A stretch of 64,000 nucleotides of DNA from Paramecium tetraurelia. Its lineage: Eukaryota; Ciliophora; Oligohymenophorea; Peniculida; Parameciidae. The translations under genes and the position numbers were made by a program. The notes under the pieces were generated by a model. The model did not search any database. It saw nothing but the letters and a program-made list of their open reading frames with translations, and had not been told where the DNA came from. This document shows, piece by piece, positions 38,056 through 49,868 of this stretch (position 1 is its first letter; every line of letters begins with the position of its first letter). The stretch covers positions 124,001 through 188,000 of the forward strand of contig NW_001799024.1 in NCBI RefSeq assembly GCF_000165425.1, given 5' to 3'.

Positions 38056-38626
38056 TAATTATTGTTATAATAATTTTAGTTAATAATAAAAATGTATTAA
38101 AATGGATTTATCATTTTTTGCTTAATTAGGAATTATTTATTTTATCTTAGTTTTTGTTTTAAGATATATTATTTATGGACTTATCAAGATCTTATTTTTA
38201 AATGTTGGCATTATCTTTTTGCTTTTTTAGTAAAGCTGATTAATTTTCTTCCTATTCCTCTTCAGGTACAAGACTCAGACCTCTATCAACTTGTTTGCTT
38301 CCAGGAGCTTATTAATCTATTTCATCCAATCTTGCCATAATTTAATCTTTCAAACCAGGTTTAAGATTTTCAATAGCATCAACCATAGTTCTGATTTCTA
38401 CTCCAACAAATTGATATAAAGCTGCTATAACTTCAATACTTAAAAGTCTAATTTCATTCGCCTAATGAAATAAACAAGGAGTTGCTAAAATGAAGAAAAT
38501 ATCTTGATGATTAAATTATCTCTAATCATATCCAAACTCCTAAAGAACATTTGATACTATCTCTAATCTAGCCTATATAATCCTTGTTGGCTATTTATCA
38601 GGTGGAACAAATAAAGTAGGGAAATT
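37405..38626 (-). repeat. Inverted repeat arm 2 (pairs with 33292-34530)
   Basis: The intact arm, containing the end of CEP104 and most of B-box/Ubl copy 3. Both genes read through cleanly here while arm 1 carries a deletion and a TGA, so this arm is the likely source. Confidence 0.8.
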
Positions 38627-40391
38627 TGGATCCATGACCATTTTATCAAAGCAGCATTAAACCTATATTATCATAAACTTAATACAAGCATTCCAAGATT
38701 TGCAGCAGGATGTCTGTAGATACTTAAAAGGGTGTGTAAACTAATATCTCTGGCTCTGAAATTCAATTCACTTATTTTTTCTATAAGAATAGGAGTGAAT
38801 TCTTTCAAGACTTTATTAATTATTGCAGGGGATACATCAGTTCCACAAACTGGAGGTGCCAACGCAGTTGATAATATTTTTAATCCGATAAAATATATTG
38901 ATAATATTTTATCCTCCATACAGATTTTAGCAAATTCCATTGCAGCAAGAAATAATTTCTTAGTTTTACCATTTTTATATTTATCTGGAAGTGGCATTTC
39001 TAAGAAATTCAATACTGCTTAAGCACAAGCTTCTCTAATTCTCCAACTATCACTATGAATACCTGTCCAAGCTTTTGCCCCAAATACTGTCAAATATCCC
39101 AATTGATGTAATCTTCTTAATATTTCCAAAGGAATATCAACCATCTTCTCTCCGGCTTATGCGAGTAAAGGATTAAGATATAATTCTAAATCAACATCTC
39201 CTTCATTAAAGGCAAAAGGATTATTGAAATTCAAGAGTGGTTCATCATCTTCTTTTTTTTCTTTCTTCTTCTTCTTTTTAATGTTTCTATCATCTCCTCC
39301 TTTTTCCCACCATGGTGTTTTATCAATTTTGTTATCAATACTTTTACCCAATTAATTTTATTCATCTTATATCATTCTTCTTCTATTTTATTCCTCTAAT
39401 TCTCTTTATCTTCTTAAAGCATCAGCGTTCATTTATTCTTGCATTTCCAAATATTCCAAATGTCTCATATATTCTGCTGTTGTAGGTCTCTATAAATTAA
39501 TCATTTTCTCATATCTACTAGTCTCATATAACGCATCAAAAGTGTCCCTTTTGGCCTCTAATCTTTTTAATCTATTTCTCAATTCCATTGCTCTAAGATA
39601 ATCCTCCTTTGCAACACAAAAACTTAACTCCCTTTTTAATTTCCAAATTTCCTTTCCTATTTCAAAAATTAACTTCATGTCTCTTTTCAATTCCTTAAGG
39701 AATTCAAAATCCTCAACTCTTCTTGCTGAATCTCTCTTTAATTTCAAATCATTTAATGTCTCTCTAGATTCATCATCGATTGGAGCATATTAATAATTTC
39801 TGTCATCATCTTCAAACCAGTTGATCATATCTACAGGTATACCCAAATCAATCAACATCTTATCTACTTTAGCTATCATTCTATACCAATATTGTCTTTC
39901 GCACCGTAGACCTCCTCGCTCTAATCAACAATGTTATAACTCCTTGCAATTCCCCATATTTTTAACAGTGAAATTGAAACTTATCCATAAGGGTTTTAAG
40001 GAGCTCTTTTAGGATGTTCAATTATTTTTATCTTCAAGTAATTCCCGATTCCAGTTAATTTCACTTAAAGAGGTTTAACGTAAACATTCTCGCATTGCCC
40101 AGCCCTTCTATATTCAGCATCATTCCATCCACCATTTAATCCATCCCCTATATAAATGTTCATTTTTGGAATCCCTTTATCAGTTTTACTAGCTATCAAT
40201 AAATGATCGACTTAAATTCTGGTATGAAATCTCAGGATTATCTCAACTGGATAGTCTGCAGTTCTGCTACATTCCCAACTTCTTTGTTATCCATATTATT
40301 AAGTTGACAGAAAGTCTGCAGGAGTATTGAAATCCTCGCTAGAACAAGCTACCACGTGAAATGGAACCCAAGTAAAATCGATTCTATTCAT
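38111..40391 (-). CDS. CEP104: CEP104/FAP256-like ciliary tip protein
   Basis: 745 residues after two introns (20 and 23 nt). The N-terminal beta-sandwich domain (about 1-165) has the family pattern FHVVACSSEDF ... SWECSRTADYPVEIILRF ... VYVKPLQVKLTG. Two charged coiled coils follow (about 220-340), then an acidic/lysine linker (KKKKKKEKKEDDE). An alpha-helical TOG-type domain (about 390-640) contains NFRARDISLHTLLSIY and LFHQANEIRLLSIEVIAALY. In other organisms CEP104 sits at the ciliary tip and binds tubulin through its TOG domain. The protein stops soon after the TOG domain; the C-terminal zinc-finger region of the vertebrate protein is not seen. Truncated copies of its 3' end lie at 33037-33805. 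Confidence 0.88.
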
Positions 40392-40798
40392 TTTAATAAG
40401 AGTATATTAATTATTAAGTAAATAAACAAATTCTAATTCAAAAACTCCTCACAAGGCTAAATCAACATCTGGTTATATAAAATCTTCTTTGATAAATATA
40501 TTACTAACCATGCGTATTAATTTATTTTACCAATATTTCCTTATCTATATAAATTAAATCAATAAATAATAACATTATATAATATAATCCTATTCTAAAT
40601 CATTTTTCTTGTGCATATAATTTTGATATAACAATTAAAAATTTAGGCAAATGAAGATTATTATACAAATTTGTTTAAATTCATAATAGGTTAAACTAAT
40701 TTATTAGAATTTAAATATAAACAATTACACTTTATATATATCTAATATTTATAATATACTAAATTCAATTATTATTAACTTAAAACATCTTTCTGCCT
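40392..40798. other. AT-rich intergenic region
   Basis: About 400 bp of A/T-rich sequence upstream of CEP104. No gene, repeat or RNA is recognised; it should hold the CEP104 promoter. Confidence 0.5.
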
Positions 40799-41515
40799 TC
40801 ATATTTATAAATTTATCAAACATTTCTTCTAAAAAGCTATGCAGTACAAAAATGCATCAAATGTACATAAGGTTCCTTTACTTGCTTAAATATTTGATGC
40901 TATTAATCTATAAATAACATAGTAACTATAATTGCTTGATATTTCAAATAAACTGTCTCCAATTTTGTTAGTAAGACCAATAGCCAGATTGAACACATAA
41001 TTAGATGCATTTATATTATCGAGTTAACTAATAAACTGGACGATTTTAGTCAATAGCAGAGTGTTAAGAAATTTAGGTTAGATTTGAAGGGTATAAAAAT
41101 AAAACTAATAATATGAATAAATAAGCAACACTTCTATAATATTTGTCACAATAGTAAAGGCTTGGAGTGTCTTGAATAATTAAAATACTTACTTCAGTAT
41201 TCTAAATGCATTAGCAATTTCTACATTAACATTCATCTTAAATGCAGTGAGTTTGAATGGATTATATTTATCATTTTAAACTCCTATTGATATTGAAGAA
41301 ATAATTCTAAATAGCCATCTAATTGAAATATTATTAAGAATGTATATATTGTTAAAATTGTATTATAATTTGGTATTGAATTTATAAAATATTGATAGAA
41401 TACCAATTACGAATCAAATTAATAATTATTTATTGATTAGTATTACTAAATATTTATAGAAGGTTGATTCATCTTTGAAGAGTAAAGTAAGATTAAGTCT
41501 GTGTTGAATGTGCAT
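40799..41515 (-). CDS. Unrecognised gene, partly resolved exons
   Basis: A long, protein-like frame runs from about 41380 to the TGA at 40799: WLFRIISSISIGVQNDKY, a short (18 nt) intron, then VQFISQLDNINASNYVFNL and YVIYRLIASNIQASKGTLC. A possible first exon starts at ATG 41515 (MHIQHRLNLTLLFKDESTF). The link between the two would need a splice longer than usual here, so an exon is missing or the gene is damaged. Leucine/isoleucine-rich helices, no signal peptide, no known motif. Confidence 0.4.
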
Positions 41516-41891
41516 CAAATATAATGCTCGCATTTTAGTCAATATCTCTTTTTATAATTTGCAAAATCTCAGCTATCAATTTTGTTATGATCTATACTTC
41601 TTAATTATAATTAACACTTTTTGTTTAATTAAGATATAAATTTACGTCAACACTATAATATAGAAAAAAAAAATATACGTAGGGTTTTGGTCTTTTTATT
41701 TAAACTTAATTTTTTTATCATATTTGTTAAATTTTTATGAAACATTCTTGATTCTTAATCTACTTGAGGAAATATTATTAAAAAATAGATAAAATCATTT
41801 ATTGATTTTAAATAAATAGATAAATATTAAACCTAAAAATATCTAAATTTCAAAAATTGATTAACTCATTAAATTAATTAAAAATATAAAT
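41516..41891. other. AT-rich intergenic region
   Basis: About 375 bp. A short minus-strand frame at 41480-41610 (TKLIAEILQIIKRDIDQNAS) looks coding-like but could not be joined to the neighbouring gene. Otherwise low complexity. Confidence 0.35.
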
Positions 41892-43667
41892 TCAAGACTT
41901 TGATTTTTAATCAGCCATTTCTTACTCTTTAACATCAAAACTTTCATTATATGGAGCAGTTGAATCGACAATCTTTTTCTTCCAAGCCAAAAAGGATAGT
42001 TTGTGGCCCCATTTTTTGAAGCAGACATACATAAAAATAATGAGCCATACAATAATTACAAATAGAACATAAATTGCAATAGTGTAATATGCATATGCGT
42101 AATAGTTCCCTGCAATCTAAGAAATATTATTATATTTACCTCAGTAGTTGTAAATGTGAATGAATGGGTAATATTACAGAGTGTAAATTATTATTGCCAA
42201 ACATTAGGTGTTTCTTCCTTTCCTTTACAGTTGGTTGAATTCAATAAGACAATATACTGATTGACTTCAGCATCCTCAAATTTGCATTCTACAATAGGAT
42301 GATTCATTTTTATTGTCATAAATTTGAACTCATATCTTGCAATACCTACTAACAAACGAATGTTCAGAGTATTTTGTTCCTCATATGAATATTCTTTAAG
42401 TTTAAACAAATCTGGATCCTAGAAGGATGTGTGAGATAGGAGCTTTTCATCCAGAAAACCTAATAATGGATTTAAAGAAATACCTGAATAAATGGAGTGT
42501 TGAACAATTTTGTGTCCATCATCTCCGATTAAAACTGCATAGTACTCGAATACGTTGACATCATTTATAGTCATTTCATCTATGTAGTAATTGTTGAAAA
42601 AGTAATCAGCATTTTAAAAATCAACAAAGACTTCAACTGCGAAGTCTTGATTATTGACAGTTTTGGCAACAATAAAGAAAGTGCTTTCAAAATGATCAAA
42701 ACTCTTAGTTTTAGAAATAGTTATAGTAAAAAGATGATCGACCTATCCATTTTCCAGATTATAGATTTTATAAAATCGAAGTCCTGTTTCTTTGTCTAGA
42801 ACGTACAATCGATCATCTCCATTGGAATCAACATCAATAACTTATCCCTGGGGTATTTTCAATTGAATAGTTGTAATGGTGGACACAAATACGAGTTGAT
42901 TATTTGAAATCTTATAGACGTCCAACCCATCGTGACCACATGCAACATAAATCAATTTGTGTTTGACATTATAATGAACATTAAAAATGAAATCCTTCTA
43001 TTTGACTTCTGACTCTAATCTGAATTAAGAGAGTGCTAATTGAGTGTCAGTATTGAAACTTGCTCCACCATTAGAAGTGATAATATAGATTCTGTTTTCA
43101 CCCATGTCATCGATAAGGAATGGATGATTAAATTCACCCTCTGGATCATACTTCAATAAAGAAGCAAATGATTATTATTAGCTATCCAAACTGATCCCAT
43201 AATATCCTCTTTCTAGATTTATGGAGAATATTTTAAAGTCATTTCTGACTACATAAATTCTAGAAGAACTTTCAGAGGTAGCAAGATCCGTGAAATAAAC
43301 ATCTCTTGTAACTCCTGTCTTGTCTAGCCATAATTTTAATTAGTAAGAGATTTCTAAATTTTATTGAATGGCAAAACAACCATACTCACCTATAATATCC
43401 TCTTCTACTTTTTCAAAATCATCTAGATTGAAACTTTGACTTCCAATTTATCCATTGACTCGTTTATGCAAATCAACAGCGAAGACTCCAGGGTATCTAA
43501 TAAAAATGAATCAATAATAAGTAATACGCTCCATATTGTATAGACAACTTTTCTTGAGCCTAACGAGTGTAATTACCTGGTTCGATAGTTTCATTGATAT
43601 ATCTGGGGGAAGGTTACTTGATTTATTTGGCTTAGATGCTAAGAATAAGGAATATACACAATAACAT
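41892..43667 (-). CDS. Type I membrane protein with beta-propeller-like repeats
   Basis: 553 residues after four introns (31, 36, 24 and 23 nt). N-terminal signal peptide (MLLCIFLILSIQAK). The ectodomain has repeated short beta units, each with an aromatic/hydrophobic strand and a DG or NG turn: IYVVRNDFKIFSINLERG, LIYVACGHDGLDVYKIS, DRLYVLDKETGLRFYKI. This is the style of LVIVD/WD-type propellers. Near the C-terminus is one transmembrane helix (YVLFVIIVWLIIFMYV) followed by a basic, short cytoplasmic tail (KKWGHKLSFLAWKKK ... DQKSKS). It is probably a cell-surface or endomembrane receptor or cargo adaptor. No specific family recognised. It lies 18 bp upstream of the CK1 stop, on the same strand. 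Confidence 0.75.
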
Positions 43668-43685
43668 GTATAAAATAATAATTAA

Positions 43686-44927
43686 TCAATGTTTTTTATT
43701 TTAATAAAATTTGGTTATCTTTTGGACATTAGGTAGTTCACTAATGGATTCTTCATCCTCTTCTTTAATTTACTCACATGGCAATATCTTTTTGAGATTG
43801 GTGCTAATCTAATCAGTAGTTTGTCCCTTCAATTGTTTACGAACAGTTGAGAATTCACTCGCCAATTCACTTTATCCATCATTAATGTCTTCAAAAGGTT
43901 TAATTTTACAATCAACTACACACCAATCAAAACAGTAAGGTCCTAATTTAATAAAGTCTTACTAGTTTTGCTGAATCCCTCTTTGCAGATCTCTTTCATT
44001 TTGGAATAATTTGGTTGCTCATCGAATCTCAACCCTTTGGAATGATCATAGATTTTCTTAAGAATGGGAGGAATGTTTATTTCTAACTAACCTGAAGCGA
44101 ATTTCTGTTTGGCCTCTAGGATCTTCAAAAACTTCTCTTGTCTGGTTTGACAATTGAAATTCTGCCAAGGCAATTGACCATTATAAAGATACAGCAGGAC
44201 ATAACACATGGCTTCTAAATCATCTCTTCTACTTTATTCGGCACCCAAATGGGAGTTAATACTGGTGTATCTGGCTGTGCCAACCATGCCTTTATTGTCT
44301 GCCTGTTAAATGTGAATGCCTTGATTATTGTATTTAAAAACCTTAGGCATCAACAAAGGGTTTGGCTAGTCCAAAATCAATCAAATAAACTGTATGATGA
44401 TCACCAAAACTACCTACCAAGAAATTTTCAGGTTTGATATCTCTATGCACGTACTTCCTTTCGTGAACAGCCTCAATTACTGAAATTAGACAATATGCCA
44501 TTCTAATTATGCAGGTTTCAGAGAACTTCTCGTGAATTTATTTCTTTCTTAGTTCTTCGAGATTGCCTAAAATAATATTAACATCCATACCAGAACCATA
44601 ATAGGGCATTATGATTAATTTGTAATCTTACTGTTAAATTAATTGATAAGGCTGGGGGACTTGAGGGATTCCCTTCAACTATTAGAATGTGTTGTATTCC
44701 TTAACTAACAAGGATTGTTGATTTTATTGTCTCGTATCTTTGAACTCCACTTTGCATGCATGTAAAGTGCGAGTCAAAGTATTGTAAATCTTGTAAATTT
44801 CTCCGAAACTTCCTTGGCCTGCCTTTTCCACCAATTAATACTCAATTGGCAATTCAATCAAAGGACTCACCACCTTTTTCACTGGATACTCGCTCTAGAA
44901 TCTTACTCTTGGTAAAGCTGACTACAT
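43686..44927 (-). CDS. Casein kinase 1 family protein kinase
   Basis: 399 residues after two introns (22 and 20 nt). The kinase domain starts at about residue 30: glycine loop GQGSFGEIY (37-45), lysine in ACKVEF (K59), catalytic HRDIKPENFL (HRD 161-163) and LIDFGLAKP (DFG 184-186). CK1-specific features are the ARYTSINSHLG stretch, with no APE motif, and R..DLEAMCYVLLYLYNGQLPWQ. The short tail is acidic (EQIKEEDEESISELP). CK1 enzymes phosphorylate primed acidic sites on Ser/Thr; substrates here are unknown. Catalytic residues are complete. It is head to head with UBE2H with only 21 bp between start codons. Confidence 0.92.
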
Positions 44928-44948
44928 ATATTATTTATATAATTAATA
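44928..44948. promoter_or_regulatory. 21-bp bidirectional intergenic segment (CK1 / UBE2H)
   Basis: 21 A/T bases between the divergent start codons of two confidently identified genes. Transcription start sites must lie here or within coding sequence. Inferred, no motif identified. Confidence 0.4.
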
Positions 44949-45625
44949 ATGTAATCATATAACCCAGCAGTCTCTCATAAAAGAAAAGAAAGAGACATTG
45001 CTAAACTCATGATGTCTAACTATCATGTGGAACAATGTCCTCAAAACCCATATAATTTTAAAGTCAATATCAATGGGTAAAACTCCATCATTATAAAGTC
45101 CATCTGATTCTCTCTATGCCGGAGGAGTCTACACAATCAACGTTCTTCTCCCTGAACAATACCCCTACAAATCACCCAGCATTGGTTTCCTCACTAAAAT
45201 ATTCCACCCCAACATTGATGAAGCGTATTGATAACTCTATACTTCTAGTTCTGGATCTGTCTGTCTTGATGTCATCAATCAAGCATGGTCACCCATGTAC
45301 GATCTCATGAATGTTTTTGAAGTCTTCCTCCCTTAATTACTTAACTACCCCAATCCTAGTGATCCTCTGAATCCAGATGCAGCCAGTCTTCTCATTAGAG
45401 ATAAACCTAGGTATTTCCCTATCATCTACATCTAGATATGAGAAGAAAGTCAAAGATATGGTTCTTAAATATGCCACCAAGCACAATCAGGAAGTTTAAA
45501 ATATAGAAATTATAAAAGAATCAAAATAGGATGATGAAGATAACGTCTCCCTCATCTCCTTAGACAATGTGTCACAACTATCAGAACACTCCTATGGACA
45601 TGCTGAAATTCAAAGTTTGTTTTGA
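44949..45625 (+). CDS. UBE2H: Ubiquitin-conjugating enzyme E2 H (Ubc8 type)
   Basis: 201 residues after three introns (22, 24 and 25 nt). The UBC fold is complete: [10 protein letters not shown] helix, [21 protein letters not shown], the HPN motif (79-81) and the active-site cysteine C90 in [14 protein letters not shown]. The [19 protein letters not shown] block and the acidic, serine-rich tail ([14 protein letters not shown]) are typical of the UBE2H/Ubc8 subfamily. The enzyme takes activated ubiquitin from E1 and passes it on with an E3; in yeast and animals this type works with the GID/CTLH ligase. It is divergent with CK1. Start chosen because it gives the family's usual N-terminal helix. 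Confidence 0.93.
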
Positions 45626-46444
45626 ATTCTAACCATTATAAATATATTATTATTCATTTCTTAATCCATAATCTCTCTATTGATTTTACAAATTCTCAAG
45701 CAATTTATCAAAATGCAAGAGGTTCTTTCTGCATCAAAGTAATAATCGCATTCTTTTGACTAATTAGTTTATATATGCAGTATTTGTTATCCATCTTATA
45801 AATTCATCTTAGAATAGACTACCTTAAATATCAATAGTTTAATTGATCAATTTATGAGTAACTCAAATTTAACAAATATCAAAGGGTCAATCTGTTATGG
45901 CATTTATGAAATTCTATTTCTACCTTAAATTTTAACATCATGATATTGTTTAGAATGATACTGAAGTATGTGATGATCATTAAGGATAAAGTATAAACTG
46001 AAATATGAATCTCTATAATAGTTTATTTTTGATAATTATGAAATTTAACTAAAATAGTTTTTTAATTATTAAGAATATTTTTATAATATTTTTGTGTTGG
46101 AATTCAAAGCAACTTAATTTTACTTTAGTGTTAATCAACAATATCATTTTTTATATTCTAGGCATATTTATCAAAGAATATATTTTAATATAGTATTATA
46201 TATTCAAATATATCCATTTTAAATATCTTTAAACATATTTTAATTAGTTTGGAATTTAGTAAATAATAATAGAAAATCTAAATTTTTTCGTATAAATTCT
46301 CTAAAAATTTTTGTTTACTATGCATATCCATCACTATTTCATTTAAGAATGTCGACAAAACTACATGTGGGTAATATTTAAAAATATACTCTGAAAATAA
46401 AATTTAATGGATTGATTATAAAATTGATATAAAGTCATTTATAA
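45626..46444. other. AT-rich intergenic region with a weak ORF
   Basis: About 820 bp between UBE2H and the kinase gene. One plus-strand frame, 45713-45943 (76 codons, MQEVLSASKQQSHSF...), has a Cys pair (ICSICYPSYKF) and could encode a small protein or be chance. The remainder is A/T low-complexity sequence and should include the kinase promoter. Confidence 0.35.
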
Positions 46445-47715
46445 ATGTATAAAACAATTTAGAAATTAGGAGATGGAGTTTTTGGGAGTGTAACAAAGGC
46501 TCTTGATGAACGAACCTAAGAGTTTGTAGCCATAAAGTCTTATAGGGATAATAAAGTTAAAGATGAAAGTAAAATAAAAGAGATCCAAATATTAAAAAAG
46601 TTAAACCACCCCAACATTATTAAATTGAGAAATGTGATAAAATAAAACAAAACATTAGCGATAGTGCTTGATTTTTCTGAGAGAAACTTATTGCAATACT
46701 ATAAATCGGTCAAGGAGAAAAATAGAACCCTATGCGAATAGCAAATTTAAAGCATTGTTTATCAAATAGCAAGTGCTTTAAACTATTTACACACATAGGG
46801 CTATTTACACAGGTAACAGAATAGTTATTGATTGAATAGAGACTTGAAACCTGAAAACATCATGATACAGGATAATGGAGTGGTGAAATTAATAGATTTC
46901 GGGCAAGTCACTTATCAAAATGAATAGCATACTGATTATGTCTCAACAAGGTGGTATAGAGTATTATATAAAAATGATTATTTAAGTCTCCAGAATAAAT
47001 TAAGCAATAATCCTACAATCAGGAGATCGACATATGGTCATTCGGCTGCATTATTGCAGAACTCTACTTACTTACTCCATTACTACCTGGGACGACTGAA
47101 ATTGACCAGTTGTATTAAATCTAGAATTTGAACCTGAATCAATATTCCAATATCATTCCACCTCATCCTTTGAGACTGATAAAGAGTATGTTGCAGGAGG
47201 ACCCACATCAAAGAGTGACTGCGATAGAGATTTTGTAGAATAATTGGTTGTCACATCCATTTAAGTTCTTACCTAAAGAATTGGATGTATAGGATGACTC
47301 AAAGTATTTGATCAGTCCTGCTTAAACACCAGTGAAAGTGCAGAAATACTTTGAGAAATAGGAGAACAATTAAAATGTATTGAATCATCATTCTGCTGGG
47401 ATGTTCAACTTTGTACAACCGATGTAAAACAATAGCAATGTGGATGAGGATTTAGATTGTGGGTACATTCCTTCTTATGTCACATCGCTCTAGGGAACTT
47501 AGAAAAAGCGAGTGATACCTCAACAAGCCTAATTGGCTAATGAATAGTAGACCCAAGAGGCTCGAATGGAATTGGAACCGCAGTTGTTGTATGTGAAGAC
47601 CACGATAAATTAGCAATAACAAAATAGATTGAATAAAAACTTCTTTTCGAAACCGTATTAATATGTTTAATTGTAGAGTGCTAAACACACAAAGGAAAAA
47701 CAATAATTAGACTGA
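46445..47715 (+). CDS. MAK/MOK/ICK-like (RCK family) protein kinase
   Basis: 405 residues after two introns (27 and 26 nt). Kinase domain from residue 1: G-loop [15 protein letters not shown] (K31), [10 protein letters not shown] (HRD 122-124), LIDFGQV (DFG 142-144) and the dual-phosphorylation motif T154-D155-Y156 followed by STRWYRSPE. TDY is typical of the MAK/ICK/MOK branch between CDKs and MAP kinases. In model organisms that branch limits cilium or flagellum length and acts in intraflagellar transport. The C-terminal 150 residues are Gln-rich and disordered. All catalytic residues are present. Convergent with the next gene (31 bp gap). Confidence 0.88.
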
Positions 47716-47746
47716 AATATATTGAAAATATTAAGGATTTAGTAAA

Positions 47747-48815
47747 TCATGATTTTATAGCCAAATGCTTTTTAAGTATAACTACGATGTCATCAGTAAT
47801 CAGAGCTTCTTTACTAAATTTCAATGGTTTAGTGAATTCAACTGGCCAGAAGGAACTGCAAGCCTTATCTGATTCCAGGAGTCCACATTTCTTATAGGCC
47901 TTGGCTACTAATTCTGAGCAAAAGTAAGTGTCATTTTTCTTGGAAGGACTTTAACTCTTTTATCTGAATAGTTTGCTCAATGTCACTTCATATTTCTTCC
48001 CATGAACTTGTTACAAAAATTCAATCATTTTTTTTTCGATTTCAGCTCTATTGACATTCATCAATTTACGAATGGCCAACCTTAAATATAAATTTGGTAT
48101 TACTTTTCATATAAATCATTGACTTCTATGAATTATGACCATTCTAAAAATGTCACTCCAGTGTCAGCATTGGCATCAAAAATGAATAGATATTTGTTAG
48201 CCATTTTGATAGCAATGGCAACATGATCATATTTTGTATTTGTGAATATTCTCTACAATTTGGCCCCTGTATTATTGGTTTCAAAAAGTAAAAGATCCCC
48301 TGATTCAACAATCCTCAAAAAGCTCTCTTCAGAAATCACTTCGACTCCCAAATACCTAGGCACTTCTTGCAATTGTAGTCTATTTTTGGGGTAGTTTCTA
48401 TGTTTGTCAAACACAACGTTCAAACTGTTGACCCACATCTTGGCTTCGACAACATCCTTTGCTTAATATAGGATGGTTTATTTGAGATGAGTGAATGTGA
48501 TCTTGATCAACTGTCTCTCCTATTCAACTACGAACTCGAATTCCTTCAATGACAACACTCTTATGAATTGTTGTTTTTATTCGTCATTGTACTCCTTGAT
48601 CGATTGCCTCGTCAACTGGACATACACTCTTTTACTCTAATATAGCCATCCCTCTTTCACTGTTTGATTACCATCCAAATAGATCTCAAAATCGTCGGCG
48701 TTGTTCCTCTCTATACATCGAATCTAGGGATAATTTTGATAAATCTACAGGGGAAGTTAAAATTATGCTTTATTGGGATTTCTGCGATTTTCGTTTCAAT
48801 CTCTCGGGAGAACAT
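47747..48815 (-). CDS. PH domain fused to a permuted papain-like (NlpC/P60-type) amidase domain
   Basis: About 335 residues. A PH-like domain (about 38-125: VKEGWLYQSKRVYVQLT ... FEFVVEQERQLIKITF ... AKDVVEAKMWVNSLNVVF) ends in the usual tryptophan helix. It is followed by a domain that starts SGDLLLFETNN and has YDHVAIAI (candidate catalytic His185) and later DTYFCSELVAKAYKKCG (candidate nucleophile Cys279). This His-before-Cys order is typical of circularly permuted NlpC/P60 relatives (YiiX/C92, LRAT-like). The PH part probably targets membrane phosphoinositides. The enzyme part may hydrolyse an amide or thioester, substrate unknown. One 23-nt intron is clear (47/48 kb). The first intron (38 nt) is longer than usual, so the first 22 residues are uncertain. 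Confidence 0.78.
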
Positions 48816-48946
48816 TCTGATCTAAAATAGCAATCAATCAATGGGTTTTGCTGATTTTAAACTGAGATGGATCTTAATCGTTACTCTAACATCTATTTCT
48901 ATTTATATATATATGTTTAAAATATTAAATCACAAAATATAATTAT

Positions 48947-49795
48947 TCACCACTCTTTCTTCTTCTCCTTGTATTAATCGATCTTCTTTTACATTCCTTA
49001 GTAAAATTCAGATTACAAGTTTTCTCCCTGGATAGCCGTTTCAATATAGTATTACTACAAGTGAATAATGCTCTATTAAAATATGTCAATCAAATACCTG
49101 GATTAGTTGCTCTCTGCACATTTCCCCTTCTTGAATAAGAGCTTGTAAGTCCTAATTTGATGTTGTCTTCTCATCAAACTTATCATAATTGCAATTGAAT
49201 TCTAAAGTCTTACTATCAATATCTGCTAACTATTGAAGATGCTTATATATTTTGTGTGACTGTTCGATTTACTATTATTATAAACTAATTTCCATACTTA
49301 AACTGTTTGAATATTGTGTTGTAATACTTTATTTGCCGATGCATCTGTCTAATTTAGGGCATTAAAGGTTTCCTATTGTTATTTTAATTGATCATATTTT
49401 GGTTAGAGAATCGATCTCAATTTTTGGATAAATTGAGGATGGAAGATTTGATCTCTTTCCCACCTCTTTATCATTGTGTAAGCACTCTCCAAATCCTTAA
49501 TGTCATCCACAATACAAAAATCTCCCAATAGTTTTTTGAGTTTTCCACCAAATGCTTTGAGAAAGGGATTGTCTTACCTCTTTTTTTAGCTCTCATCTAA
49601 AATAATTTGATGGATTAAAAATAAAAATATTCGTTTCTTATCTTTTCTTGTTTAAGTGAATTCATTTTCAATCATAGAAGCAATTTATTAAGCACTCTCA
49701 GGATAAAATGAACAATAATTAGCAGTCTCTTTGAGTAAAGAATTAACATACTTATAATTTAATCTTTAGCTTCTGTCAATTACTAGAGTAAACAT
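48947..49795 (-). CDS. CTD-interacting domain (CID/RPR) protein
   Basis: 265 residues after two introns (26 and 25 nt). The first 135 residues form an all-helical CID: YKYVNSLLKETANYC, ESAQQIASMIENEF, KDKKRIFLFLIHQII, NPFLKAFGGKLKKLLGDF and LESAYTMIKRWERDQIFHPQF, in the order of Pcf11/Nrd1/RPRD proteins. A Gln-rich coiled coil follows. CIDs bind the phosphorylated C-terminal repeat of RNA polymerase II and couple it to RNA 3' end processing or termination. There is no RRM or zinc finger, so it is closest in layout to RPRD1/Rtt103. Family assigned from pattern; the precise ortholog is open. Confidence 0.75.
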
Positions 49796-49868
49796 TCTAA
49801 TTAGTTCAAGTCCATTAGATAATTTATTTATTTTATAATAACTAAATTTTAAGTATGAAAGAAACTCA

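Noticed and set aside
40799-41515. Treating the whole 40.4-41.9 kb stretch as non-coding
   Set aside because: The minus-strand frame ending at 40799 has protein-like composition over more than 150 codons, so it is kept as a low-confidence gene.
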